Shown: piece after piece, positions 17,001-25,381 of the stretch
How positions within the stretch are numbered: position 1 is the first letter of the stretch
Layout: each line of letters starts with the position of its first letter
DNA from: Candidatus Izemoplasma sp.
GTDB lineage: Bacteria; Bacillota_I; Bacilli_A; Izemoplasmatales; Izemoplasmataceae
NCBI GenBank assembly: GCA_036172455.1
Contig: JAXKVY010000002.1
Span: 62,001-126,000, forward strand
Direction: 5' to 3'
DNA length: 64,000 nt
Position numbers and translations under genes: made by a program
The notes under the pieces: model-generated
Database searches by the model: none
Seen by the model: only the letters and a program-made list of their open reading frames with translations
Told to the model about the DNA's origin: nothing

Positions 17001-18770
17001 ATATAAGATGTGACATTGAGCATCAATATTAGGATCACGTCCACCACGGCCTGCTTCTTGCATATAATCTTCAATTGTTGAGGACACCTGGTAATGAATA
17101 ACAAATGCCACATCACTTTTATCCACACCCATACCAAATGCAGAAGTTGCAACAATAATATTTACATCACCTTGACTAAAAGCTAATTGATACTGATTCT
17201 TTCTTTCTATTTCCATTCCACCATGATAAGATCGTGCAGTAAATCCACTATCATTTAACTCATCAGCAACTTTTTCGGCACTTTTACGTCGTGTTGTATA
17301 AATGATAACTGGCTTATTTCTATTATCTTCTAATAAATCCTTGATATATATCATTTTTTCTTTATGACCATCACATTTCTTAACATAAAAATGCAAATTA
17401 TGTCGTCTTGTATTGGCTCTATAAACTTCCATATCAATACCTAAATTAGACTTAAAGTAATCTTGAATATCCTCAATAACTTCTTCCTTAGCAGTCGCTG
17501 TGAAACACGATACTGGTATGGTCTTATTTTTCAGACTTTCTTCTTGTAGGTTTTTGATGAATGTTGCAATATATAAATAGTCCACTCTAAAATCATGTCC
17601 CCATGTTGAAAAACAGTGGGCTTCATCAATTACAAATCGGCTAATATTACGTTTACTTAACCGTTTAAGTGTTGATGGTGATCGTAACATCTCTGGTGCA
17701 ATATAGAGTAAGTTAATTTTACCATCACGTAAATCTCTTAAAGTATTACGCCGTTCTAGTGTATTCATTGAACCATTAATTGTTCCCACATTATTAATAC
17801 CTTTTTGTTTAAGGTTTTCCACCTGATCATTCATTAATGACTGTAATGGTGAGATAACAATTGTTAATCCTTTAACGTTTTCTCCCATCATTAATGCAGG
17901 TAATTGAAATGTTAAGGATTTTCCACCGGCTGTTGGAAAAATAGCTAGAATTGACTTTCCATCTATTTGGGCATTAACGGCGTTTTCTTGTAAACTTTTC
18001 CCCTCAAAGCGTCTAAAAGAATCATATCCAAAATATTGCTTTAACGCATCCTTACTATTAAAATGATCCGTACAATAACTACAATTATGGCACGGGATAC
18101 CACGTAAAGTATCCATTACAAACTGATAATTATTGTATTTATGGACGACCCAATTAGGTGCGATACTCTGTTGATCAGATACATTAATAACTGCTAAACA
18201 ATAGGCTAACTCTTCAGGATAGTTATGAATCAGTTGACTTATATCAACACTAGAACATATCTGTCCATTAAAGCGTTCTAAAATTAGGGTTTTAAGATTT
18301 TCAACATATGGTTTGTATCCAACGTATTTAAAAAAGTCCTTAAATGCATCACTTGACTTTAATAACGCATAGTAAATTTGTTTTAAGTTATCATCTAGAC
18401 GATTCCATTCTTCTACTTCTTCAACAAATAGATGATGTGATAGACTCGCATCTACAAAAGGATCATTATTTAAATCCCGCTTTAGCTTATAGTTTTTAAC
18501 CAATGAATGGTAGGGTCTTTTCGCAAACAAAAGAGCAGACAAGGGTAAGGTATCTATTACTTGCTTTATGCCTGCTTTTTTTACTTCTTTATCTATATAG
18601 CGTAAGTCATGCATCAAAACATTATGACCACAAATTGTATCATAACGTTTTATAAATTTAATGAATCCCTTATTATTCCCATGGAAATGATGATTACGGT
18701 CAACAAAAGCTCCATAATCTTTAACATTATTCTTGCCATCCACTTCTAAGTCAATAAATACGATAGCCAT
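14025..18770 (-). CDS. Giant exonuclease-RecQ-UvrD fusion helicase
   Basis: 1581 aa with three DNA-processing modules. Residues 1 to about 170 are a DEDD-type 3'-5' exonuclease (FIDLEVDG, GHNVLMHDLRYI, NDPFVDASLSHHLF), although the last motif lacks the usual His. A Cys cluster (PCHNCSYC) follows near 225. Residues about 255-620 are a RecQ-type superfamily-2 helicase with Walker A TAGGKS (about 278), DEAH VIDEAHCFSTWGHDF (about 381) and QEAGRGGRDPN, followed by winged-helix-like sequence. Residues about 1040-1480 are a UvrD/Rep superfamily-1 helicase with AGPGSGKTTLLVHK (about 1057), LVIDEAQDMS, GDDDQNIYAFRGSN, STMHKSKGREFENV and LYVSMTRAKSN. All ATPase motifs are intact. It heads an operon with an HNH nuclease and a MazG-like gene. 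Start ATG at 18770 behind GAGGGAT. Confidence 0.9.
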   Translation of the reverse strand: MAIVFIDLEVDGKNNVKDYGAFVDRNHHFHGNNKGFIKFIKRYDTICGHNVLMHDLRYIDKEVKKAGIKQVIDTLPLSALLFAKRPYHSLVKNYKLKRDLNNDPFVDASLSHHLFVEEVEEWNRLDDNLKQIYYALLKSSDAFKDFFKYVGYKPYVENLKTLILERFNGQICSSVDISQLIHNYPEELAYCLAVINVSDQQSIAPNWVVHKYNNYQFVMDTLRGIPCHNCSYCTDHFNSKDALKQYFGYDSFRRFEGKSLQENAVNAQIDGKSILAIFPTAGGKSLTFQLPALMMGENVKGLTIVISPLQSLMNDQVENLKQKGINNVGTINGSMNTLERRNTLRDLRDGKINLLYIAPEMLRSPSTLKRLSKRNISRFVIDEAHCFSTWGHDFRVDYLYIATFIKNLQEESLKNKTIPVSCFTATAKEEVIEDIQDYFKSNLGIDMEVYRANTRRHNLHFYVKKCDGHKEKMIYIKDLLEDNRNKPVIIYTTRRKSAEKVADELNDSGFTARSYHGGMEIERKNQYQLAFSQGDVNIIVATSAFGMGVDKSDVAFVIHYQVSSTIEDYMQEAGRGGRDPNIDAQCHILYDEKDVEAHFSLLTSQKLTKSDINQVWKAIRSSTKQQNHLTISAKELVRRTGWDEETTIFDETTKVKTCILALEKAKYIERQENAATVYASSILPKTMKEATKKIEQLKNFDDNEKMQLQRIMTRLYTDKTTRIERGSKPITMIDDLYDELDLTKREIIRYINILKDFKLIKDDDDLVVQIPTDFKKNKSQKVMTNYINIMRKFIALVDDDKNFYSLKKLNSEIKEHIPASDGYALRRVINFLSEQKYIRETRVPRKVHHRYLSLLKPKEEIETYISNLASLTEFIINYSYKKFAAHNTDSIGYSLVQIKNAYNEQPSLFNSTTSLLECEQALLLINRVGSLIIDGGFLVLYNPMKIKRIEQGARTLYKDEDYDYFKRYYQNKIKKVHLLIHFVSVMQEDKQKGLELVDDYFNLSYQAFEDKYITDEYKNFINRPMTQGKYDELFKTLTNEQQAIINSKEENIVVLAGPGSGKTTLLVHKLASLIELEDVKVNQLLMLTFSRSATIVFKKRLYNLIGPKANYVDIKTFHSFCFDVLGEVGNIDYNDKLFKRAIAKIEQKNVVESIVNKTTLVIDEAQDMSKSDYELIKALMEWNNGLKIIAVGDDDQNIYAFRGSNAKYFYDLTKQGARIYELSINFRSKANLVDFTQKFVRKIKDRFKEKSGVSYTKEDGNILLYKYQSEYLYSPLLNMIKSMDSKKTTAILTPTNEQSEIIAGELDDHGIHVSLIQDNANYRLSMLKEVDELKRLFDSDNNVISKRRWKELTQMFLKSKKDNHLHENLKNLILGFDVLYPNQKYRVDLETYLDEMHLQDLYKEKNGIITVSTMHKSKGREFENVFLLVDKEMHDQETLRALYVSMTRAKSNLVILTNTDLFDDLPYSKITQDQKIYERPQSLSVQMTLYDVNLGGGKYIQHIMNKINTGTELNVEENKLTYLGKDALYFSNKMKEDIESKLEKGYRLSKAYVKYIVKWYDSDSDKYYWIPLPRVIYQKEN

Positions 18771-18801
18771 TATATCCCTCTTTTGTAGTGTTTTCTATAT
18801 T

Positions 18802-18830
18802 ATTATATCATAATTTTATAAAATGGTTAA
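18802..18830 (-). promoter_or_regulatory. Putative promoter of the helicase-HNH-MazG operon
   Basis: Minus-strand TTAACC (18825-18830), a 17-base spacer and a perfect TATAAT (18802-18807), about 32 bases before the start codon. The -35 box is weak. Confidence 0.45.
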
Positions 18831-18978
18831 CCCAATAAACCAATATTCATTAAAATGATTCTAATCTAAGTAAAATTTATATTTTAGTGCTTTAAGACCT
18901 GGCATACTTTTTATATTGGGATAAAATCCGTTTTGTACTAATTTTTAACTGTTCCACCCTGAGTAGTCTATACATATA

Positions 18979-19014
18979 AAAATGACTGAGATATAAAAAA
19001 ACCTCAGTCATTTT
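18979..19014 (-). terminator. Terminator after the MATE gene
   Basis: AAAATGACTGAG (18979-18990) pairs with CTCAGTCATTTT (19003-19014). On the minus strand, downstream of the MATE stop codon, the stem ends in a T-rich tail. Confidence 0.75.
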
Positions 19015-19034
19015 AATTTTTTTAGAACTTACTA

Positions 19035-20366
19035 TCAAGTATAAGAATGAACTAAATTAATCTTTGTCCACCTACGTAAATACCATCTCAATGCCATCGT
19101 TAAGCCTCTCAAGACTTCATCAATCATTGCGGCGATATAAACCCCTAAGATTCCCATTTCTAATCTTATGCCAAAGATATAGGTAAATAAGACAGCGATA
19201 CCAAACATACTAATGACTGCCATTACGACAGGGAATACGGTATCTCCGGCACTTCTTAAGGCTTGGATATAAACTAAGTTCATCGCTCTACCGATTTCAA
19301 TGAATACAGAGATATATAAGACTTGTCTCACCATTTTAATAATGACTGGGTCATCCGTAAATAAGCTAATAAGAGAATTGCTGAAGACATTTAATAAGAC
19401 TGTGACAATCACAACAAATATAAAGGCAATACGTAAGGTCTTAAGTGTATGTTTATAAGCCGCATCAGGGTTTTTCTCACCAATGAAGTACCCAACAATA
19501 ATACTATTACCACTGGCTAAGCTAAAGCTAAACATAAAGACAAATGGTAAGATTGCCTGAATATAACTTCTTGCGATGACAGCTTCCTCTGTCATTTGAT
19601 TAATGAAGTAAAGTATGGCCACTTGAGCAATATTCCACATTAAATTCTCCATTGCACTCGGGACACCTATAAAAAGAATTTTCTTTAAATGTTCTAAGTG
19701 CAATCGAATATGTAATACTTTAATATGGAGTATTTTATATGAGCCGATGAGTAAGATGACAACCATCATAATCCGTGATATTAAAGTTCCGATCGCAGCC
19801 CCCGTCACGCCTAGACTAGGAAATCCTAATAAGCCATAGATCAACACTGCGTTTAGTCCAATGTTTAATACATTACCAAGAATCATAATCATCATGACAA
19901 TCTTAGGCTTAGAAAAACTTCTAAAGCCGGTACTTAAACTCACGCGTAACGCTATAAAGACAATCGAATATCCAACAATCTTTAAATAGGCGACAGAATC
20001 ATCCATAAATACATCACTGGTCCCAATCCATCCTAAGAAAACATTGCCAAAGACCACGACAATTAAAGAGAGTAAAATCCCAATAATCGTGTTACCAGCA
20101 ATCCCTGTCGCAATCGTATCTTTTGCCTTTTGGACTTGTTTTGCGCCTAAATATTGCGCACTCACTACCCCAATACCAATTCCAATGACATTGACTAAAA
20201 TACCAAACAAATAAAGAATTTGATTACTAACACCAACACTCCCTACCGCCGTATCACTATATTGTGACAACATAAATGTATCGACTGTACCAAGTAAGGT
20301 AAAAAATAACATTTCAATAAAAATTGGCCATGTTATTTTATATATATTTTTTTCAAGTTTCGCCAT
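19035..20366 (-). CDS. MATE-family multidrug/metabolite exporter
   Basis: 443 aa, twelve predicted membrane helices in two homologous halves, as in Na+- or H+-driven MATE antiporters that export cationic drugs or metabolites. Supporting stretches are ITWPIFIEMLFFTLLGTVD at the start of helix 1, DTFMLSQYSDTAVGSVGVSN after it, and GVPSAMENLMWNIAQ at the start of the second half. I chose the ATG at 20366 (MAKLEKNIYK) because AGAGGTG lies 6 bases upstream; the GTG at 20375 is part of that ribosome site. The gene is monocistronic, with its own terminator. Substrate cannot be told from sequence. Confidence 0.92.
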   Translation of the reverse strand: MAKLEKNIYKITWPIFIEMLFFTLLGTVDTFMLSQYSDTAVGSVGVSNQILYLFGILVNVIGIGIGVVSAQYLGAKQVQKAKDTIATGIAGNTIIGILLSLIVVVFGNVFLGWIGTSDVFMDDSVAYLKIVGYSIVFIALRVSLSTGFRSFSKPKIVMMIMILGNVLNIGLNAVLIYGLLGFPSLGVTGAAIGTLISRIMMVVILLIGSYKILHIKVLHIRLHLEHLKKILFIGVPSAMENLMWNIAQVAILYFINQMTEEAVIARSYIQAILPFVFMFSFSLASGNSIIVGYFIGEKNPDAAYKHTLKTLRIAFIFVVIVTVLLNVFSNSLISLFTDDPVIIKMVRQVLYISVFIEIGRAMNLVYIQALRSAGDTVFPVVMAVISMFGIAVLFTYIFGIRLEMGILGVYIAAMIDEVLRGLTMALRWYLRRWTKINLVHSYT

Positions 20367-20482
20367 GATGATCACCTCTAGTATTTGTTACAACTGTAAT
20401 AGTTTGCCACAAATCACTAGAAAACACAACTGTAAACCTCTCTCTTTTTAAAATACTTATCCTGGCTATATAATCCCTATAT

Positions 20483-20505
20483 AAAAAGCATGATTCAAGT
20501 TGATA
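20483..20505 (+). repeat. 23-base repeat copy A (inverted relative to copy B)
   Basis: The 23 bases here, beginning AAAAAGCATGATTCAAG, recur exactly on the other strand at 35255-35277. This copy directly abuts the left end of the IS3-like element. Confidence 0.85.
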
Positions 20506-20597
20506 TGATACCTCTAAAGTAGACACTCTAAAAAAGAAAATAATCGATAAGATTATGAGTAAAATATTATAGGACTATACTTTGGAGGTATTTTTAT

Positions 20598-21083
20598 ATA
20601 GGAAGAAAATCGGAATATAGCAAAGAACTAAGAATAGAGCTATCAGAAAGATGTCTAAATGGGGAATCAAAAAGTGTATTATCAGAAGTATATGGTGTTA
20701 CAGTTGAGAGGTTAAACGCATGGAGCAAGCAATACGAGGCAATGGGTGAAAAGGCATTTGAACTGAAAACGAGAAACAAAAGATATAGCAAAGAGTTTAA
20801 ACAGATGGTAATCAAAGAGTATTTAGAAGGGAAAGGATCACTAAACCAACTTGCTATTATGTATAATATTAGTAGTCATGAGGTTCTCAGAAAATGGATT
20901 ATGAAGTATAATAGTCATATAGAGATAAAGGATTACAATCCTAAACCGGAGGTCTCTATGGCAAAGTCTAGAAAAACAACCTATGAAGAACGGATAAAAA
21001 TCGTACATTATTGTTTAGAGCATACTTTAAGTTATAAGGAAACAGCAGTCAAATATGACGTTATTCATCAACCGAACTTATGA
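20598..21083 (+). pseudogene. IS3 transposase OrfA, start codon lost and 3' end deleted
   Basis: The frame reads GRKSEYSKELRIELSERCLN, then SKSVLSEVYGVTVERLNAW and RYSKEFKQMVIKEYLEGKGS: two helix-turn-helix units of the IS150 OrfA type. The expected ATG, six bases after GGAGGT, is ATA (20598-20600). The related remnant at 43784 still has ATG in the same sequence context. After KETAVKYDV the sequence jumps straight into the OrfB frame region (FINRTYERQYNV), so the OrfA tail and OrfB head are deleted at about 21056-21062. It is not expected to be functional. Confidence 0.8.
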
Positions 21084-21728
21084 ACGCCAGTACAACGTCA
21101 AGCGTATTCGTAGACATATGAGAGATTTGGGGGTGTCTTCAGCCATCCGCCGTAAGAAAAAGAATTATCTGAGATATAAACCTGAACAAGTTGGAGAAAA
21201 CATCTTAAATCGTGAATTCACAGCATCCAAACCCAACGAGAAATGGCTTACGGATGTGACGGAGTATAAGATAATAGGGTCAACTAAAAAACTATATCTA
21301 AGTGCGATTCTAGATCTCTATGATAACAGTATTGTCGCTTATCGTATGGGTCTGTCCAACAACAACGATTTAGTATTCAAAACATTTGATGACGCAATCA
21401 AGGCATATCCGAATGTGATAAGATTCTATTCCATAGTGATCGTGGGTTTCAATATACTAATCGCACGTTTAAGAAAAAACTCGATAACGTTAAGTTTAGA
21501 CAGAGTATGTCTAGAGTTGGCCGCTGTATTGACAACGGACCAATGGAAGCATTCTTCGGAGTAATGGAAGTTGAGATGTATAAGCTAAATAAGTTTTACG
21601 CCATAGACCAATTAAAAATGGCTATTGAAGAATATATTACATTCTACAATAACCAACGTTATCAACCAGTATTAAAAGGCTTAACTCCAATGGAACTTAG
21701 GAATCAAGCCTTTGCTCTAATACAATAA
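21060..21728 (+). pseudogene. IS3 transposase OrfB (DDE integrase core), N-terminally deleted and frameshifted
   Basis: The rve integrase core is recognisable: FINRTYERQYNVKRIRRHM, then PNEKWLTDVTEYKI (first Asp) and AILDLYDNSIVAYRMG. A frameshift follows near 21420-21430, with the family sequence continuing in another frame as LFHSDRGFQYTNRTFKKKL (second Asp), RCIDNGPMEAFFGVM (catalytic Glu) and EYITFYNNQRYQ. The catalytic triad is encoded but split between frames, and the N-terminal third is missing through the deletion that joins it to OrfA. The element is therefore dead unless complemented by another copy. Confidence 0.82.
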
Positions 21729-21801
21729 TAATTTTATTTATTTACAGTGTCTACTTGACAGGGTGCAGTTCATCTCACTAAGCTTTTTTTGTTAATACGA
21801 A

Positions 21802-23061
21802 TTATTCGATACTTTCAATTTCTGCTTCAAGTTGATCTACAAATTCAGTTTTGTTAATTCCTTGATCACCATCTGATGTTACATATTGTGCGAACAAGTC
21901 GTAGATAGGAGCAATTTGTCCCATACCGAAGTTTGAAGGCATATCATTTTGCCACCAAGCATATTTTTTGTTTGCTTGAACCCATTCAACTACAGCAGCA
22001 CTGTAAGGTGAACTTGGCACTAACTCAACGCTATTGAATGCTGGTACCATGTTTGCTTCTTCAACCATGTATTGGTGTCCTTCTTCAGTTGCAGCTAAGT
22101 CTTCTAAGTATTGGCGTGCTTCTTCTATGTTATCTGAATTTTTGTTAATTACATAGAATGAAGGTGCACCAATAAAGATAGAGTCATTTTCTCCATCAGA
22201 TGCAGCGTGTGGTGCTACACCAACTTCAAATTCAATGCCTGCATCTAGTAAGTTTGGATCAATCCAGTTACCTTGATGGATGAATGCTGTGTTACCTTCT
22301 GCAAAGTCAGCAACTTGAGTAGTGTAATCTCCTGCAAGTAATGAGTCAGTTGAATACATGAATAGTAATTCTACCCAATTAGCTAGATCTTCTAAACGAT
22401 CACGATGTGCAATACCGTTGTTTAAGTCATCTATAACAGATGAGTCATCGTATTCTAATCCAGCACTTAAGTATCCATTGAAGTTATGAAGTCCAGTAAC
22501 CCAAGCAAGTCCTGTTCCAGCACCCATTGAAACTGGTGCTTCGATACCTAACTCAGCTTTTTGTGATTCTAAGGTTTGGAACGCAGTTTCATAAGCTTCT
22601 AATGTGGTTAAATCGGCAGGATTAATACCCGCTGCATCTAAGATATCTGCATTGTATGCCATACCCCATGCTTCTACTGATACTGGGAATCCGTAAACAG
22701 ATCCATCAACTGTAAATTCTAAACCTGTGTCATCGATCCATGCATCATCAGTGAACTCATAAATGATTTCTTCATATTCGTTATATCCACTCATACCTTC
22801 AATAACGAAGATGTCTGGTTGATCCGCTGATTGTAATTCAGCGAGTAATTGTGTTTGGTAACCACAAGTACTACCACCACAAGATACAATTTCTGTGGCA
22901 GTACCAGTACGTTGTGACCAATCAGCAGCATATGCTTTCATTGGTCCATCAATTTCTACTTTGTTTTGGAAAATACGTAATGTAGTGTCATCTGATCCAC
23001 CACAAGCTGTTAAAGTGACAACCAAAATGGCTGTTGCTAAAACTAATAATAATTTCTTCAA
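21802..23061 (-). CDS. Sugar ABC transporter substrate-binding lipoprotein
   Basis: 419 aa, of the extracellular solute-binding family 1 (MalE-like). It starts MKKLLLVLATAILVVTLTAC, a lipoprotein signal with the lipobox LTAC and acylation at the Cys. It therefore sits on the outer face of the membrane. It captures a sugar, probably the oligosaccharide or disaccharide later cleaved by the GH65 phosphorylases, and hands it to the two permeases encoded upstream. WNDFLLPS-type permease partners are in the same operon. It is the last gene of that operon, 43 bases after the GH65 gene, next to the IS insertion. No ATPase gene is present; a shared MsmX-like ATPase elsewhere is likely. Confidence 0.92.
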   Translation of the reverse strand: MKKLLLVLATAILVVTLTACGGSDDTTLRIFQNKVEIDGPMKAYAADWSQRTGTATEIVSCGGSTCGYQTQLLAELQSADQPDIFVIEGMSGYNEYEEIIYEFTDDAWIDDTGLEFTVDGSVYGFPVSVEAWGMAYNADILDAAGINPADLTTLEAYETAFQTLESQKAELGIEAPVSMGAGTGLAWVTGLHNFNGYLSAGLEYDDSSVIDDLNNGIAHRDRLEDLANWVELLFMYSTDSLLAGDYTTQVADFAEGNTAFIHQGNWIDPNLLDAGIEFEVGVAPHAASDGENDSIFIGAPSFYVINKNSDNIEEARQYLEDLAATEEGHQYMVEEANMVPAFNSVELVPSSPYSAAVVEWVQANKKYAWWQNDMPSNFGMGQIAPIYDLFAQYVTSDGDQGINKTEFVDQLEAEIESIE

Positions 23062-23104
23062 ATTTTTCTCCTCCTATTTTTTTTATTTTTTATTTTTTCG
23101 CATA

Positions 23105-25285
23105 TTATGCGTTTGAAGATAATTTTAATCGTGTTTCATTGGAAATAACATATTTTTGTCCATATATGTCAAGAGATATTTCTTTATCTGTTTTGATTGA
23201 AATATTCTCTTTAACAGAAATGGTAATGTGTGCGCCTTTATAAATGAGCGACACGTCATATTCTTTGATATCTCCAGGTAGTTTAGGCGCTAATGAAATT
23301 CCGCCTTCACTAATATGAAGCCCTAAAAATCCGTAAACAACAGTTAAGTAAGTACCACCCATATTAGCTATATGTAACCCATGTTGTGTGTTTTTATGAG
23401 CATTATTTAAATCTGTCATAAGTTGCTGTTTGAAATACGCATACCCTGTATCAAGATCCCCAATACGACTGTTCATCACACTGAAGATACACTTTGATAA
23501 ACTTGAGTCATGGATGGTAATATCTTGATAATATTTTAGCGAGTTATACATTGTGGAACGCTTTTCATTATTGAGTAACATATGCGACAAAATAGTATCG
23601 GCTTGTTTACAGACTTGATGTCTGTAAATGGTTAATGGATGCATATGTAATAATAATGGTCGTTTGGCCGTTTCTAAGTTCAGTTTCTTTTTCTGCATGA
23701 ACGCTTCATCTTGTGGGTTAATATCAACTGTTGCATTGTAGGGTATAACCATTTTCTCTGCTGCTTCTTTTAAACGTTTTAGGTGATTTTTATTAACTTG
23801 TATGTCAATCTTATCTTTGTGGGTATTATAAACTTTAATGAGGGCTTCAATGTGATATTTTGCTAAACTGTTTGTGTAATAGTTATTGTTAACTATTGCA
23901 GTGTATTCATCGGGTCCTGTCACATTGTTGATATGAAACTTGCCATCATGAAAATGTCCGATTTCTAGATACACTAACGCTGTTTTGTAAATGACTTCAA
24001 ACCCCTTCTTTAAGAGAAATTCCTCATCGTCAGTCACAAAATAATAATTTAAAAACTGAATGGCGATAATCGCATTAATATGGTATTGCGCAGTCCCTGC
24101 TGGGAAATACGGAGATACTTCATCTCCATTGATGGTTCGCCAGGGGAATTTAACGCCTATACTGTGATTCAATTTTTTAGCTTCTTGCCTCGCTTTATCT
24201 AAGGTGTTATAACGAAACAATAATAATGCCTTGGCTTCTTTGGGAGCGGTAAGTAAAAAGTAGGGAAACATATACATTTCACTGTCCCAAAAGTAATGGC
24301 CCTCATAGCCTTTTCCACTAAGTCCTTTAGCGGGTATACTGTGGTAATTATCACTGGGTCCACTCGCATAAAGTTGATACAAATTATAATTGAGTGCTTC
24401 TGTGATTACTGTATTGTCTTTGATGAAAATAGATTGGGTAACAGTGTTACTATAATCATCAATTGATTTATTAGGTAATATGTTAAGCATTTTTTTATTT
24501 TCTGAATATGGATTTGTTTCATAGATTGAACTTGTTATCACGACATATTTAGTCACTGATACCGGTGAGTCTTTTGTTAGATGATGGTATTTTTTAGCGG
24601 TTAACAACTCTCCTTCTTGGGATTGTTCATACGTCATCTCACAAGAATGATACATCCCGAAATAAATATGAAAATTGGTATGTATTGTTGAGGTTTTTAC
24701 GGTGTTATCATCTATGAGTTCAAAGGTATGTGTGAGTTGGTTGGATTCATGAAATCTTGGATCGTGAACATGTTCATTTTTCCTGCGTTTATTATTGATG
24801 GTTGATACAAGTTCTATTTGCCCATCATAGTTTTCGGTTTCAACTGTGTATTTTGCAATGTATAAGTTCGGATGGTCAAATGGAGTGATGCGAGTCTCTT
24901 TAACATGGAAAATAAAGGTATCTTTTTGATACGTTGTTTGTCGAGAAACCTTTCCTGTTGTAGTATCAAATACTCGCGTCATAGATGTAATATTGGCATG
25001 ATCTAGATTTAGAATGTCGCCTGCTACTTTAATATAAATCGTTTGAATGTCTGGTAGGGCAATGATAAATTGTCCATTATCGGGATATCCTTTGCCTTTT
25101 TCACCATAGGTGTATGGATAGGTTTCATAGACCCCGTTGATGAGACAATCTCTGTAAGTATTGAAGTGTGACTTCACACCTTCAGCAAGTGCGCCTCGAA
25201 CGCCAAATCGCCTATTAGCAGTACTAAACAAACTTTCATCAATGAGTAGATTTTGTTCTGTTATGTCCTTGTAAGTTTTAATCAT
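23105..25285 (-). CDS. GH65 disaccharide phosphorylase (copy 1, transporter operon)
   Basis: 726 aa, a normal length for GH65 enzymes, which cleave alpha-linked glucosides (maltose, trehalose, kojibiose, nigerose and others) with phosphate and release beta-glucose-1-phosphate. The catalytic acid Glu lies in NNVTGPDEYTAIVNNNYYTN. The central barrel shows GLSGKGYEGHYFWDSEMYMF, and the N-terminal beta-sandwich begins MIKTYKDITEQNLLIDE. I took the ATG at 25285 since GAGGTGA precedes it; the GTG at 25294 is part of that site. Lying between permeases and binding protein, it is cytoplasmic and acts on the imported sugar. Which disaccharide it prefers cannot be read from the sequence. Confidence 0.9.
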   Translation of the reverse strand: MIKTYKDITEQNLLIDESLFSTANRRFGVRGALAEGVKSHFNTYRDCLINGVYETYPYTYGEKGKGYPDNGQFIIALPDIQTIYIKVAGDILNLDHANITSMTRVFDTTTGKVSRQTTYQKDTFIFHVKETRITPFDHPNLYIAKYTVETENYDGQIELVSTINNKRRKNEHVHDPRFHESNQLTHTFELIDDNTVKTSTIHTNFHIYFGMYHSCEMTYEQSQEGELLTAKKYHHLTKDSPVSVTKYVVITSSIYETNPYSENKKMLNILPNKSIDDYSNTVTQSIFIKDNTVITEALNYNLYQLYASGPSDNYHSIPAKGLSGKGYEGHYFWDSEMYMFPYFLLTAPKEAKALLLFRYNTLDKARQEAKKLNHSIGVKFPWRTINGDEVSPYFPAGTAQYHINAIIAIQFLNYYFVTDDEEFLLKKGFEVIYKTALVYLEIGHFHDGKFHINNVTGPDEYTAIVNNNYYTNSLAKYHIEALIKVYNTHKDKIDIQVNKNHLKRLKEAAEKMVIPYNATVDINPQDEAFMQKKKLNLETAKRPLLLHMHPLTIYRHQVCKQADTILSHMLLNNEKRSTMYNSLKYYQDITIHDSSLSKCIFSVMNSRIGDLDTGYAYFKQQLMTDLNNAHKNTQHGLHIANMGGTYLTVVYGFLGLHISEGGISLAPKLPGDIKEYDVSLIYKGAHITISVKENISIKTDKEISLDIYGQKYVISNETRLKLSSNA

Positions 25286-25310
25286 TGATTTCACCTCGTT
25301 TGTGTCGTAT

Positions 25311-25336
25311 CAAGAAGCGCAGTTACGCGCTTCTTG
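25311..25336 (-). promoter_or_regulatory. Intercistronic hairpin between permease and GH65 genes
   Basis: A perfect 10-bp stem CAAGAAGCGC/GCGCTTCTTG with a 6-base loop and no T run. It is more likely an mRNA-stabilising or attenuating element than a full terminator. Confidence 0.5.
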
Positions 25337-25381
25337 GACACATGAAAAAATTATTACTGCTAATTATATAAATAAGAAGGG

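Larger units (their letters stand above)
20506..21772 (+). mobile_element. Decayed IS3-family (IS150-like) element
   Basis: The ends share imperfect inverted repeats. The left end reads TGATACCTCTAAAGTAGACACT, and the right end, read inward, begins TGAACTGCACCCTGTCAAG followed by TAGACACT. TG...CA ends and a TGCACCC motif are typical of the IS3 family. Between them are broken orfA and orfB genes. At about 1.27 kb it is shorter than intact IS150-type elements, which fits an internal deletion. I could not find a convincing target duplication. A second left-end remnant is at 43692-43794. Confidence 0.85.
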
